Shown: positions 1 through 12,492 of the stretch, piece by piece
Position numbering within the stretch: the first letter of the stretch is position 1
Layout: each line of letters opens with the position of its first letter
NCBI GenBank assembly: GCA_029465975.1
Contig: CM055748.1
Span: 62,001 to 126,000, forward strand
From: Dallia pectoralis
Taxonomy: Eukaryota > Chordata > Actinopteri > Esociformes > Umbridae
DNA length: 64,000 nucleotides
Direction of reading: 5' to 3'
The notes under the pieces: generated by a model
The model's database searches: none
Told to the model about the DNA's origin: nothing
The model's input: the letters and a program-made list of their open reading frames with translations, nothing else
Position numbers and translations under genes: made by a program

Positions 1-1920
1 TGGAGTGACCCTTGACCCGGGGACAGCATTTTTCCATCTTCGGAATATTGCAAAAATCAGAAATTATTTATCAAAAATTGATGCAGAAAAACTAATCCAT
101 GCTTTTGTTACCTCAAGATTAGATTATTGCAATGTTCTATTCTCTGGTTACCCTGATAAATCAATAAACAAACTTCAATTAGTACTTAATACGGCTGCTA
201 GAATCTTAACTAGAACTAAGAAGTTTGACCATATTACCCCAGTTTTAGCCTCTTTACATTGGCTGCCTGTTAAGGCTAGGGCAGACTTTAAAGTACTACT
301 GTTAACATATAAAGCTTTACATCAACTTGCTCCCACCTACCTCGCTGAATAAGTCCAGCCATACATACCCACGCGTAACCATAGATCAAAGGATGCTGGT
401 CTCCTAATTGTACCTAAAATTTCTAAACAAACAGCTGGAGGTAGAGCCTTCTCCTATAGAGCTCCTCTATTATGGAATGAGTTGCCAATCTGGGTTAGAA
501 ATGTAGATTCTGTTCAAACCTTTAAATCACAATTAAAAACATATCTTTTCAGTAAGGTCTATGGTTGAGTGTAATATGGCCCAGGGTACGAAGGTGAACG
601 GAAGGCTCGGATCTCATTCTGCCCTGCTGTCTTTGCCTTGCGGGTTCACATCTCCCCTGGGGTGTCCTCTCGATTGCTGCCTGGGGGGTGGAGTCACTGG
701 CTCGCTATGGTTCCCTGTTGTTGCCTCTCGAGTAGCTTTTTGAGCAAAAACAATACCTCCAGGCTGCTGCCTGGGGGGTGGAGTCACTGGCTCGGTATAG
801 CTCTCCTTTGTTTGCTCAATCCGAGTAGCTAGTGAATAAACTCTGATTATCCCAGTTAACTGTGGGGAGGAGTCACTGGTTCGCTATAGCTCTCCTTTGT
901 TCGCTCAATCCGAGTAGCTGGTGAATTAAACTCTGATAATCCCAGTTAACTCTGGGGAGGAGTCACTGGGTCGCTATAGTGCTCCGTTGCAGCCTCAATT
1001 CGAGTAGCTTTGTGAGCAAAAACTAAACCTCCCATATGCTCCTTGGGTTGTGGATGTCACTGGCTCGCTATAGCTCTTGTTTGTTCCACCAGCTCGAGTA
1101 ACTTTGTGAGCAAAAACTAAACCTGCCCGAGTGGTCATGGTCGATTGGCGTCCCTGGGTTGATGCTCGGCATAGTGGGTGGGTGTTTTCCGGCCTATTGG
1201 GCCCTGTTTCGGGGTTTACCCTGTTCAGGGCCCCAGCTTCACTGGACCCCCCTGTCTCATTCTAAGATCTATGCTGCTATATGGTGCCGGGGACGTAGGG
1301 ATTCAGGGTGTCTAACCTTTCCTGTGTCCGGTCCCTACTAACATCTGTCTGGACTTGTCCTGGGTTTACCCGTTCACGGCCATTGTCTCACTAACCCCCC
1401 TGTCTCCTTTTAAAGTATTATGTTCGGTATACTATTGTGCCGGGAACTAGTGTCCAATCTTTCCCTGTGTTTGTGTCCACTTCTGTCAGGGGGACCGCTC
1501 CAGCTTGGAGCATATGCTGGATCCTCCCCGGGGCCCCTGACTGTGCGGCTGACGGAACAGCTGATGCAACCGGAGCTTCTTCCTCAAAGCCTATAACACC
1601 CATCATCCCTCCCGGTCATCCCGGACTATTTTGTTTCTCAGATATTCACACCTCGCTTGTTGTATTGTCATAAACTGACCCAACCCAGCCAGAAGAGGAC
1701 TGGTGATCCCTCAGAGCCTGGTTCCTCTCTAGGTTTCTTCCTAAATCTGACATTCAGGGAGTTTTTCCTAGCCGCCGTGTATCAACTTGTTCAACTTGTT
1801 TTTTTGTTCAACTTGTTGATGTTTGCTCCGTCGGATTCAGGCTGGTGATTGTAAAAGCACTTTGTGACAACTTTGTTGTAAAAAGGGCTTTATAAATAAA
1901 TTTGATTGATTGATTGATTG
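1..1920 (+). mobile_element. 3' half of a CR1-superfamily (L2/Rex1-like) LINE with long 3' UTR
   Basis: The left part encodes the C-terminal end of a LINE reverse transcriptase (separate entry). It is followed by about 1.35 kb of GC-richer non-coding sequence. Between about 640 and 1110 that region contains four or five imperfect copies of a segment with the core GGAGTCACTGG and GAGTAGCT. The element ends near 1860-1920 in CTTTATAAATAAATTTGATT followed by TGATTGAT repeats, the usual microsatellite-like tail of this LINE type. The 5' part lies outside the window. The same 3' end recurs inverted at 63425-63600. The family name is inferred from the protein fragment and the tail and is not certain. 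Confidence 0.75.
2..568 (+). pseudogene. LINE reverse transcriptase C-terminal fragment, one internal stop
   Basis: One frame reads through conserved LINE motifs: SRLDYCNVLFSG, a segment on N-terminal-type arrays LVLNTAARILTRTKK, SLHWLPVKAR, YKALHQLAPTYL, and then, after an in-frame TAA at 350-352, YIPTRNHRS and LWNELPIWVRN, ending at TGA 566-568. This is the thumb and C-terminal part of an L2/Rex1-type polymerase. The frame continues cleanly past the TAA, so there is a single nonsense change and no frameshift in what is visible. The upstream endonuclease and catalytic RT blocks are outside the window. The copy is not active as seen. Confidence 0.8.
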
Positions 1921-2232
1921 AACTCGGAGTAGAGCCGCTGCTCCTTTGCGTAGAAAGGAGCCAGTTGAGGTGGTTCGGGCATCTAGTAAGAATGCCACCT
2001 GGGCGCCTCCCTAGAGAGGTGTTCCAGGCACGTCCAGCTGGGAGGAGACCTCAGGGAAGACCCAGGACTAGGTGGAGATTATATCTCCACACTGGCCTGG
2101 GAACGCCTCGGGATTCCCCAGTCAGAGCTGGCGAATGTTGCCCGGGAAAGAGAAGTTTGGGGTCCCCTGCTAGACCTGCTACCCCCGTGACCCGACCCCG
2201 GATAAGCGGTTGAAGATGAGATGATGAGATGA
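1921..2232 (+). mobile_element. Second LINE 3' end (RTE/Rex3-like C-terminus)
   Basis: Directly after the first LINE's TGATTGAT tail, one frame encodes QLRWFGHLVRMPPGRLPRE followed by RPQGRPRTRW. This motif is common at the C-terminus of fish non-LTR retrotransposons. The frame breaks after about 60 codons, and residual similarity continues in another frame. The end is GATGAGATGATGAGATGAG, the short GATG-type tail expected of RTE/Rex3 elements. It is a 5'-truncated dead fragment. The family call is inferred. Confidence 0.6.
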
Positions 2233-2532
2233 GTCTACATACACTATATACTCTATATAATCTATATAGTCTATACGCCCTATATACTCTATATAGTCTA
2301 CATACACTATATACTCTATTTAATCTATATAGTCTATACGCCCTGAATACTCTAGATAATCTATATAGTCTATACGCCCTATATACTCTATATACTCTAT
2401 ATAGTCTACATACACTATATACTCTATATAACCTATATAGTCTATACGCCCTATATACTCTATATAATCTATATAGTCTATACACCCTATATACTCTATA
2501 TAATCTATATAGTCTATACGCCCTATATACTC
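2233..2532. repeat. 9-bp based minisatellite with higher-order period
   Basis: The array is built from a TCTATATAG/TCTATATAC type 9-mer, grouped into longer units marked by TCTATACGCCC and TCTACATACAC. The 9-bp period is a multiple of three, which explains open frames on both strands (LYTLYNLYSLYA type). It begins right after the LINE tail's GATG repeats. Confidence 0.9.
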
Positions 2533-3082
2533 TGAAAATAGCCTGAAGAAGTTCAGTTCTTTGATACTTTTGATAAATGATGAAACACTCAGTCCATTGT
2601 CACAATTATAAATCATCATACAACTGTTATGTTGTCATATATAATATTTAATATGAACACACCGAATAATTTTTACCTTTATATTTAAATACAATGTATG
2701 TACAGTCACTAAGATCTAATCGCATTAAAATACATTTTCCAGGATTTATCTCTCAAGACTCTTGGCAATGTGTACACATATCGCCTAACCCTAACCCTAA
2801 CTGAAATTGAAATTAGTATGCAGACAAATAAGTCTATCTAGCCATTCTTTCTCTTGGAATGTAAATAAGCTCTCAGACCACCCAGAATTATATTTATTAA
2901 CAAAATTCCTTGTTCATCCTTACAATATCCACAACAAGCAGTAAACCTTTACTCTGACGATGTTTAATAACACAAAAAAACAGTGATATAAATATAAGAT
3001 GGTTTAATACATCCCATGCCCACAGTAGCAACTAAATGTAAGAATCCTAAGTACTGTAAGATTGTGTTCTACTGTAAGATTG
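2533..3082. other. AT-rich intergenic sequence, no gene seen
   Basis: This is unique AT-rich sequence. It includes two and a half telomere-like CCCTAA units near 2787-2801. The text at about 3033-3060 (TGTAAGAATCCTAAGTACTG) is repeated just after the LTR element at about 4337-4380. Confidence 0.6.
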
Positions 3083-3412
3083 TGTTCGACTGGAGTGGCT
3101 AGTTGTCCTTTTTTGATACTTTCTGTTTAACACTGGTCTAATTTCTTACATGAACACACCCCGGACTGTCTTGTTGTAATAATTCACACCGGGTAACCAT
3201 TCTTCATTATTATTCCAATTAATGAGTTTATTTATGTTGAGTTGGTGAGTGTTTCGTATATAGTCTTTGTGTAATATTTTAGTAGTCGTTACGTAGCGCA
3301 CTTTACTTTCAAAGTTGTACATTTCTTTCCCATTTGTCATGTTTGTGTTTTAATTAAATCTCACAAACGGGATCTGCGCCTGGTTGCTCCAGACCATCAC
3401 AAGTTTGTTACA
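3083..3412 (+). repeat. Left LTR of the old element
   Basis: It starts TGTTCGACTGG and ends GTTTGTTACA. It aligns by eye over most of its length with 4018-4333, with many substitutions and small indels. It is the 5' LTR if the element reads on the plus strand. Confidence 0.55.
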
Positions 3413-3527
3413 GGCAACCAACAAGGAATCAGCAGGTACAAAAGCCTCCCAAGAATATATTTAGGGGGGGCTATGGGGGTTGTTGGAGAGACTTTTTCCG
3501 ACCTCCAACTAAGGAGCTCCTACCTCC

Positions 3528-3912
3528 ACCACCAGACTCTGAAGAGGACTGGCCTCTACCTCTGCTGCAAAAGCATAAAGAGGACTGGCCTCTATCTCTG
3601 CCACCAGACTCTGAAGAGGACTGGTCTCTACCTCTGCTGCAAAAGCATGAAGAGTACTGGCCTCTATCTCTGCCACCAGACTCTGAAGAGGACTGGCATC
3701 TACCTCTGCTGCAAAAGCCTGAAGAGGACTGGCCTCTACCTCTGCCACCAGACTCTGAAGAGGACTGGCCTCTACCTCTGCTGCAAAAGCCTGAAGAGGA
3801 CTGGCCTCTACCTCTGCCACCAGACTCTGAAGGGGACTGGCCTCTACCTCTGCTGCAAAAGCCTGACGAGGACTGGCCTCTACCTCTGCCACCAGACTCC
3901 GAGCCGCCCTCG
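3528..3912 (+). repeat. 72-bp minisatellite of two 36-bp halves, coding-like
   Basis: Two alternating 36-bp halves share GAAGAGGACTGGCCTCTACC and differ at the end (CTGCTGCAAAAGCCT versus CTGCCACCAGACTCT). There are about five dimers. On the plus strand one frame reads PPDSEEDWPLPLLQKPEEDW in tandem, a proline- and acid-rich repeat that probably belonged to an element-encoded protein. The minus-strand open frames here are shadows. Confidence 0.85.
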
Positions 3913-4017
3913 ATACTGGGACCACCACCCACACGGTTCCCTGTCCGCCCTCTCTTGAATTACATTTTGTGTTATGCCTGGCTTGTCTGGGAGCCAGGCC
4001 ATTGAGGGGAAGGGTAC

Positions 4018-4333
4018 TGTAACGACTAAAAGGCTAGTCACTATGACAATGAAAATGGCTAGTGGTTATTTTTAGTTACTTTCTGTTTAACACTGGTTTC
4101 ATGTTCCCTCAGTTCCCAATGTCTTCGTGCTTCAGTGTCGTATGTCAGTTCGTCAAGTTGGTGGGTGTTTCGTATACAGCCTTTGTGTAATATTTTAGTA
4201 GTCGCTACATAGCGCACTTAAATTTCAAAACTGTTTATGTTTTTCTATTTTTCATGTTTGTGTTTGATTTAAAACACACAAACAGTGTTTATGCCTGTGC
4301 GTGGTTCCTACACCCCATCTCAAGTTTGTGACA
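4018..4333 (+). repeat. Right LTR of the old element
   Basis: It begins TGTAACGACTAAAAGG after a G-rich tract and ends CAAGTTTGTGACA. It is the counterpart of 3083-3412. Confidence 0.6.
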
Positions 4334-4820
4334 TTAAATGTAAGAATCCTAAGTACTGTAAAGAATCCGAAGTACTGTAAGGTAATGTTCTACAAATAAA
4401 TGTCTCTATCATTTATAGTGCAGAGTAGTCAGCTTCAATGTTCTATATTCTTGTAGAAATTGGCTAAAAGTGACACTTATGTGGTCTGTTCACAAATCAC
4501 ACATCTTTCTTCAGACATTCTCCCAAGAAGTACAGTTGAGAGTAATCATTTGATTTTAATGAGTGGGGAATCTTTTGAGTGATGCACATTCTTTGGCATG
4601 TGCTATATTGTACACACAGCTGCATTTATTACAAAAACGGTCATCCAGCTGCCCTCCTTATATGAACAAAACCTAAAAAAAATCTAGTTTTCTATAGTTT
4701 TTGTATAGCTCAAAAACTCTTTCACCTAGACTTCTTTCTTCAAATGTGTTCTTTGTTCTTCTCCGCACTGCTTTTGTCAAAACCTCTTTGGCTAACAGCT
4801 CTGTCCCTACTCACCACTCA
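4334..4820. other. 3' flank of the P2Y-like gene with a candidate poly(A) signal
   Basis: This is unique AT-rich sequence. Read on the minus strand, AATAAA lies at 4630-4625, about 190 nt after the stop codon of the P2Y-like gene, and is a plausible polyadenylation signal. Nothing else is recognised. Confidence 0.45.
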
Positions 4821-7236
4821 TCATATTTTACTCACGCTCTGTTCTATGGTGATGGAACGTGTTCCCAAGCCACCTCCGGCCAGGGGAAGTTTCTTAAGTA
4901 GGGACTCTCGAAACCTAGTGCACATCAGGAAGTAGATAACAGGATCCAGGCAAACATTTAATGCCGCCAGGAACAGGGTCATCTCCTTTATCTGGAATAG
5001 AATATACCTGGTGTCTTTGGTGTAGCCAGAGTCATGAGACTGGCTGAGGGTGTAGGACACACGGCAGATGTGATAGGGCACGAAGCAGACAAAGAACACA
5101 CCCAATAGACTGAAGATGCTGCGGTTGGACTTGCTGTATACTTTGCTGTTGTCCTGTTTCACGCGACGTTGTGACTTGTAGAAGTGACGGGCGATGGAGA
5201 TGTAGCAGAAAGCCATAAGCAGGAAGGTTGCCCAGAACAGGGCCACGCTAAAACAGGAGGACACCTCATGCCATTTCTTACCAAGTTGGGTCTTCAGCTT
5301 TACACAACTCCTGGAGCTCTCCTCGTCTGCAGGCTTGCTGGTCAACACAAGATTGGGAAGCATTGATAAGAGCAACAAACCCCATGTGAGCAGGGCTAGA
5401 ATCCAGGCGAAGCCCACACGCTGCAGGAGGTGCGTGCAGTAGCATGAATGTCCTACGACCTTGACGTAGCGTTCCAGGCTGATGAGGCCCATTAAGACGA
5501 TGCCCACATACATGGAGGTGTAGAAAACCACGGCACTGTAGCGGCATACGACCACTCTCATCTGCCAGCCGCCCAGGCCGAACTCACTTGCCACGCGCCA
5601 AGGTATGGTGAGGAGCATTAGCAGGTCGGCCACCACCATATTCTTCAAGTAGATCACCATACCTGAGTCGCTGGGCACCCGGAAGAAGATCCATGCAGCC
5701 AGACTGTTGAGAATCAAGCCCACACCACCTATGAAAATATAAAGGTATGGGAGCACCTGTACAGAGGAAATAAGGATAAGAGGGTCGACATACAGAAAGA
5801 GGGGTGGCTGTACATACACAGAGTTTGGGCCAGGGTTTATTTTCACATACACAGAGTTTGGGCCAGGGTTTATTTTCTCTGTAATTTGACAATTCAACAG
5901 TTAAATGAAAGAATGAAATGACCACGATTGATTAAACAGTTCCATATTCTTAATGTGACATAGCTCCTTAATATTTCCAACACTAGTGTTGGTAGAATGT
6001 TTTAGGAATGTTTTAGGAATGTACAATTTGCATATTAATCCATTTATTTTTGTAAAGCTTATACTAAATCATTTAAATGTATTGCATTGTTGCTGAAAAG
6101 GTTGTTCCAGTTTAAATTATTCATGTAATCATCTCATTGCTTTTAATTACTATGTCTGTCATATAGAAAGTCAGTGAACACAAATGTAATCTATTGACAT
6201 ACTAACTAACTCTATTTGAAATAAATATCACATTGCAAAAAGTCATGTAACTTGCAAGTATGTGCATCATTTCTGTGTATTTGCATAAAACTGGATTATT
6301 ATAAAACATTTTTTATGATAACATTCCACTAGGTAGTGACATGATTAGTGTCACAGGTTGATTAAGGGAAAAATTTAATGATTTCAGATATGTTTTACTG
6401 TTTTGTTCTGTGTCGCCCTCTCATAGTTCTCTTGTTCATTGTCTGGCATTTTTCCTTTCCAGTGTTTTGACATTAATCAGTTCCCATTTGTTTCACCTGT
6501 GTTTCCCCTCACTGTGTCGGGTTATCCTTCATTAGTTCATGTATTTAGTTTGGCCTTTTTCTCCCACTGCATGCCATTCATTGTTTTATGTCAATAGTTC
6601 CTGCTTGAGTGTTATCCCATGCAATTAAGCTAGATGTCTTTTTTGAAGAACCCAATGTCAAAAGGTATAACTAAAGCTATACACATTATGATATTGTAGA
6701 ATTTTTATCGAAATCTTTAATTGGTATATGCTGAAAAACATCCAGTTTGCAGAACATTTCAACATTTCATGGGTGACTGTTTTTCACGTTTTTCACGTTT
6801 CCAAAAGGCTGATGCTTTGTGTTCTGCATCAATTTTGTGAATAAAGCACACTTCTCCCAAAGCAGAATATAAACCTCTTAAATCTTTTCATACATTTTGT
6901 GCAATCTCGCAAACTTGCAGATAAACAGCACAGCTGTATGGGTAATATTTTATATCATTGAACCATGTTAACCACGCCATCAACCAGTCTGTGTGGAGTA
7001 GGAAAAAATTATATTTTAATATAAATCTCAGAGCTGCGAAGCTCACCAGTTTCAGTAAGAACCATAATGAGATGATTTTGAGAACAGTGTCTAATAATTG
7101 AAATATCAGGAAAAAAATAGAATTGCATTCTTGTGTGTTTTAAACTATGTCTTGTGTTATGAAATCAACAATACTTTACCTGGTGGGTGAAAATGCTGCT
7201 ATTGTCCGTTGTCTGATTGTTTGTGTTGTCTGCCAT
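4821..7236 (-). CDS. P2Y12/13/14-like purinergic G protein-coupled receptor, two coding exons
   Basis: This encodes a rhodopsin-class receptor of the P2Y12/P2Y13/P2Y14/GPR87 group: plasma-membrane receptors, mostly Gi-coupled, that sense extracellular nucleotides or nucleotide sugars. Coding exon 1 is 7236-7180 (19 codons, start ATGGCAGAC, donor GTAAAG). Coding exon 2 is 5756-4821 (acceptor TTTCCTCTGTACAG). They join in phase 0 to give 330 residues, a normal family length. Residues 1-19 hold two N-glycosylation sequons (N7-Q-T, N12-S-S). Seven hydrophobic segments follow. Visible motifs are a TM3 cysteine in CRYSAVVF, SLERYVKVV in place of DRY, an ECL2 cysteine in RSCVKLK, YHICR in TM6 (HxxR), KEMTLFLAALN in TM7 (KExxL) and NVCLDPVIYF. 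A pyrimidine tract plus CAG lies two bases before the ATG, so an upstream untranslated exon is likely. The open frame extending 5' from exon 2 to 5897 is intron. The exact paralogue (P2Y13, P2Y14 or GPR87) cannot be settled by eye. Confidence 0.88.
5817..5878 (-). repeat. Two-copy 30-bp direct repeat in the P2Y-like intron
   Basis: ACACAGAGTTTGGGCCAGGG plus the following TTTATTTTC occurs twice in tandem. It lies in the intron just upstream of the exon 2 acceptor. It would read as two copies of INPGPNSVYV if the intron were translated, which is misleading. Confidence 0.85.
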
Positions 7237-7943
7237 TCCTGAGAGAGACAATATTTATATCAAAATACATAAATGTACTTACATATGTGCAATAGCTGTA
7301 CAACTGGAGTACAGCTGTTAAGCACCTGTTGAATGTTTTTTTTTGGTTAACGAACTAGATATAAATTGACTAATGACATGTTGAATGTGATTTTAAATCT
7401 TGTAAAATGATCATTCACAATTCGGTTCCTACATGTAAACAGTAAATTATCTGTCTTAATGGTGCCTTGTGCAGTGTTTTCTAGTAGACATAGACTTCAT
7501 TGCCTGATAGCTAGATTTAGTCTTGTCCAAACTGGTCAAAACGCGCATAATATTGTCAATGGTCTCACTTTCATGTAGCTAGTACTAGCATGCTAACGCA
7601 AATAATATTTCCACTTCAGTAGCTAGACATGAACAAATCTCTGAAATATGACAATAAATCTAACAGATTAGGTAGCTCTGATTACATTTTAGTTGGTTTA
7701 GCTGTTTACATTGTTACTCTTGCTCCAATACTTAAAAGGGCCCATCATCTGGGGCCTGATCAAATTGACTGTTACAAATTAAAGTGTTTAAGTTATTTAA
7801 TCTTTTACAACTCTATCAGTCATTCTTAGTATAGGTTGCAGGTGAAAATTCCAACAGGAATTGATGTCCCCACTCTGGCTAAATTCCAATTTGATGTATA
7901 CAGTACTTTGCAAACCAACATGTGGAACTTTTGGTAATCCTGA
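7237..7943. other. 5' flank of the P2Y-like gene, no other gene seen
   Basis: This is unique AT-rich sequence. It must hold the untranslated first exon and promoter of the P2Y-like gene if they lie close, but I cannot place them. The short open frames here have no recognisable content. Confidence 0.5.
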
Positions 7944-10900
7944 AGATATACTGAATATAAAACATATACTGGATATAGAACATATACTGGATAAAGAACA
8001 TATGCTGGATATAGAACATATACTGGATATAGAACATATACTGGATATAGAACATATACTGGATATAGAACATATACTGGATATAGAACATATGCTGGAT
8101 ATAGAACATATACTGGATAAAGAACATATACTGGATATAGAACATATACTGGATATAGAACATATACTGGATATAGAACATATACTGGATAAAGAACATA
8201 TACTGGATATAGAACATATACTGGATAAAGAACATATACTGGATATAGAACATATACTGGATAAAGAACATATACTGGATATAGAACATATACTGGATAT
8301 AGAACATATACTGGATAAAGAACATATACTGGATATAGAACATATACTGGACAAAGAACATATGCTGGATATAGAACATATACTGGATAAAGAACATATG
8401 CTGGATATAGAACATATACTGGATATAGAACATATACTGGATATAGAACATATACTGGATATAGAACATATACTGGATATAGAACATATACTGGATATAG
8501 AACATATACTGGATAAAGAACATATGCTGGATATAGAACATATACTGGATATAGAACATATACTGGATAAAGAACATATGCTGGATATAGAACATATACT
8601 GGATATAGAACATATACTGGATATAGAACATATACTGGATATAGAACATATACTGGATATAGAACATATACTGGATATAGAACATATGCTGGATATAGAA
8701 CATATACTGGATATAGAACATATACTGGATATAGAACATATACTGGATATAAAACATATACTGGATATAGAACACATACTGGATATAGAACATATACTGG
8801 ATAAAGAACATATACTGGATATAGAACATATACTGGATATAGAACATATACTGGATATAGAACATATACTGGATATAGAACATATACTGGATAAAGAACA
8901 TATGCTGGATATAGAACATATACTGGATAAAGAACATATGCTGGATATAGAACATATGCTGGATATAGAACATATACTGGATATAGAACATATACTGGAT
9001 AAAGAACATATACTGGATATAGAACATATACTGGATATAGAACATATACTGGATATAGAACATATACTGGATATAGAACATATACTGGATATAGAACATA
9101 TACTGGATATAGAACATATACTGGATATAGAACATATACTGGATAAAGAACATATACTGGATATAGAACATATACTGGATATAGAACATATACTGGATAT
9201 AGAACATATGCTGGATATAGAACATATACTGGATATAGAACATATACTGGATATAGAACATATACTGGATATAGAACATATACTGGATATAGAACATATA
9301 CTGGATAAAGAACATATACTGGATATAGAACATATACTGGATATAGAACATATACTGGATATAGAACATCTACTGGATATAGAACATCTACTGGATATAG
9401 AACATATACTGGATAAAGAACATATGCTGGATATAGAACATATACTGGATATAGAACATATACTGGATATAGAACATATACTGGATATAGAACATATACT
9501 GGATATAGAACATATGCTGGATATAGAACATATACTGGATATAGAACATATACTGGATAAAGAACATATACTGGATATAGAACACATACTGGATATAGAA
9601 CATATACTGGATATAGAACATATGCTGGATATAGAACATATACTGGATATAGAACATATACTGGATATAGAACATATACTGGATATAGAACATATACTGG
9701 ATATAGAACATATACTGGATAAAGAACATATACTGGATATAGAACATATACTGGATATAGAACATATACTGGATATAGAACATATACTGGATATAGAACA
9801 TATACTGGATAAAGAACATATGCTGGATATAGAACATATACTGGATATAGAACATATACTGGATATAGAACATATACTGGATATAGAACATATACTGGAT
9901 ATAGAACATATGCTGGATATAGAACATATACTGGATATAGAACATATACTGGATAAAGAACATATACTGGATATAGAACATATACTGGATATAGAACATA
10001 TACTGGATAAAGAACATATGCTGGATATAGAACATATACTGGATATAGAACATATGCTGGATATAGAACATATACTGGATATAGAACATGTACTGGATAT
10101 AGAACATATACTGGATATAGAACATATACTGGATATAGAACATCTACTGGATATAGAACATATACTGGATAAAGAACATATGCTGGATATAGAACATATA
10201 CTGGATATAGAACATATACTGGATATAGAACATATACTGGATATAGAACATATACTGGATATAGAACATATACTGGATATAGAACATATGCTGTATATAG
10301 AACATATACTGGATATAGAACATATACTGGATATAGAACATATACTGGATATAGAACATATACTGGATATAGAACACATACTGGATATAGAACATATACT
10401 GGATATAGAACATATACTGGATATAGAACATATACTGGATATAGAACATATACTGGATATAGAACATATACTGGATATAGAACATATACTGGATATAGAA
10501 CATATACTGGATAAAGAACATATACTGGATATAGAACATATACTGGATATAGAACATATACTGGATATAGAACATATACTGGATATAGAACATATACTGG
10601 ATATAGAACATATACTGGATATAGAACATATACTGGATATAGAACATATACTGGATATAGAACATATACTGGATATAGAACATATATATAGAACTGGATA
10701 AAACATATACTGGATATAGAACATATACTGATATAGAACATATACTGGATATAGAACTGGATATAGAACATATACTGGATATAGAACATATACTGGATAT
10801 AGAACATATACTGGATATAGAACATATACTGGATATAGAACATATACTGGATATAGAACATATACTGGATATAGAACATATACTGGATATAGAACATATA

Positions 10901-11360
10901 CTGGATATAGAACATATACTGGATATAGAACATATACTGGATATAAAACATATACTGGATATAGAACATATACTGGATATAAAACATATACTGGATATAG
11001 AACATATACTGGATATAGAACATATACTGGATATAGAACATATACTGGATATAGAACATATACTGGATAAAGAACATATACTGGATATAGAACATATACT
11101 GGATAAAGAACATATGCTGGATATAGAACATATACTGGATATAGAACATATACTGGATATAGAACATATACTGGATATAGAACATATACTGGATATAGAA
11201 CATATGCTGGATATAGAACATATACTGGATATAGAACATATACTGGATAAAGAACATATACTGGATATAGAACATATACTGGATATAGAACATATACTGG
11301 ATATAGAACATATACTGGATATAGAACATATACTGGATATATACTGGATATAGAACATAT
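7944..11360. repeat. 18-bp minisatellite, about 190 copies
   Basis: The unit is CATATACTGGATATAGAA, with recurring variants (ATAAAGAA, ATGCTGG, AACATC) scattered through the array. A disturbed stretch with short units lies at about 10684-10760. Because 18 is a multiple of three and no stop arises in several frames, the array yields open frames of up to 1201 codons on the minus strand (SSICSI and VLYPVY type) and 946 on the plus strand (ILDIEH type). None has a plausible start, composition or exon context. The right end runs into the piggyBac-like element. Confidence 0.97.
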
Positions 11361-11368
11361 GTGTGTGA

Positions 11369-12492
11369 TTAACACTAGAAGCACCAAGGCATTGACACCC
11401 ATTTCTTTTGCGATGATCGGTCATTGACATGTTTTGAATGGGAAGATGTTGCTGACACACAATGACCAGTAGATGGCGCATCTTGTTTCTTTGCGTCAAT
11501 AGGACCAGACTGTTTTAAAATCATGGTGGAACATGAAGTGAACATGTGTACACTGTAATTTAATAAGTGCATATATAATTAGGCCTTTATAGTACCATAT
11601 TACCATACTAATTATTATATATAAACTAACTGAATATATATGGCCTAAATGTGTACACTGTCATTTAATAAGTGCATATATAATAAGGCCTTGATGGTAC
11701 CATAATATCACACTACTAATTGTAAATTAAACCAAATAAATGTTGACAAACATAAATTACATAATTTGTCACTTCTGTCGAATGTGTGTGTGGGACCAAG
11801 CTGATTTAGGAAATGTCTAAATGTCTAAATGACAGTACATGCACAGCCAAAGAATCAAGAAAAAACTTTAATAACAAGATTTTATATAAAGTTGAAAATT
11901 GCTTTTATTCAAATTGTTTTATATTCAAATTATACATGGTTAGAATCCGTTCAACACACTGTGTGGTAATATTGTGCTATAAAATGTACTCCAAATTAGT
12001 TAAAGTTATTTTTTTATGGTTTTGAATATAATATATAGCCTAAATGACCGTGAGTTTGTACAATAAGCTAATGATAGTAGTTGATACATAAACATTTTTT
12101 AGTAAAGAAAATGTAATTCACTTTTGTGTGTACAGATGCACGTTGCGTGTAGCCTATTGGAGCGCTTAAAATAGCTGGAACTGACATAGATACATAAGAG
12201 TGATAAAACCGCGTTACATTTAGGTCATCAATATTCATTAGCAGATAATGCACCTTGGTTTCTCTGTTTTATGCGCCACCTGGTGACAGACATCAAGATG
12301 TAAAGGTTAAAAAAATACAATCAAAATGGCGGATAGCGCGTGGGCTCATAATTTCACCAAAATACCTTTAAAATAGCTTTTCCAGTGGCTATTTTAACAG
12401 AAAAAACAGGGGGATAAAGAATGCATATTTAGGAGCATTCCTAAAAGAAGCTTTCGGGTCAATTGACCCAAATCCGGCGCTTCTAGTGTTAA
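11369..12492. mobile_element. Non-autonomous piggyBac-like transposon with TTAA target sites
   Basis: The element runs 11373-12488, flanked on both sides by TTAA (11369-11372 and 12489-12492), the piggyBac target duplication. The termini are inverted: left CACTAGAAGCACC, right (reverse complement) CACTAGAAGCGCC, 12 of 13 matching. No transposase is present. The interior holds a roughly 100-bp duplication whose copies begin near 11545 and 11648 (shared ATTTAATAAGTGCATATATA), and is otherwise AT-rich. It is a MITE-like deletion derivative. Confidence 0.8.

Larger units (their letters stand above)
3083..4333 (+). mobile_element. Old non-autonomous LTR element with proline-rich tandem-repeat interior
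   Basis: Two direct copies flank a short interior: 3083-3412 and 4018-4333. They share blocks such as ACTTTCTGTTTAACACTGGT, GTGTTTCGTATA and TTTGTGTAATATTTTAGTAG. The right copy begins TGTAACGAC and ends TTTGTGACA. It is preceded by a purine-rich ATTGAGGGGAAGGGTAC, which fits a polypurine tract, so the element reads on the plus strand. The two LTRs are clearly diverged, implying an old insertion. No reverse transcriptase or integrase is visible. The interior is dominated by the tandem repeat listed separately. No clean target duplication was found, and the left boundary is approximate. Confidence 0.6.

Noticed and set aside
2787..2801. Interstitial telomere
   Set aside because: Only two or three CCCTAA-like hexamers; the same scattered motifs at 43320-43375 and 49480-49625 are too degenerate.
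5757..5897. N-terminal INPGPNSVYV repeat of the P2Y-like receptor
   Set aside because: It lies upstream of a good splice acceptor; the real N-terminus is in the exon at 7180-7236. The repeat is an intronic duplication.
6350..6650. Possible solo LTR in the P2Y-like intron
   Set aside because: The text resembles parts of fish LTRs (TTTCACCTGTGTTTCCCCTC) but I could not find termini or a target duplication.
7797..11499. Open frames of 451-1201 codons (SSICSI, VLYPVY, FYIQYM, ILDIEH repeats)
   Set aside because: They are translations of an 18-bp minisatellite in every frame, on both strands, without a family match, signal or splice context.
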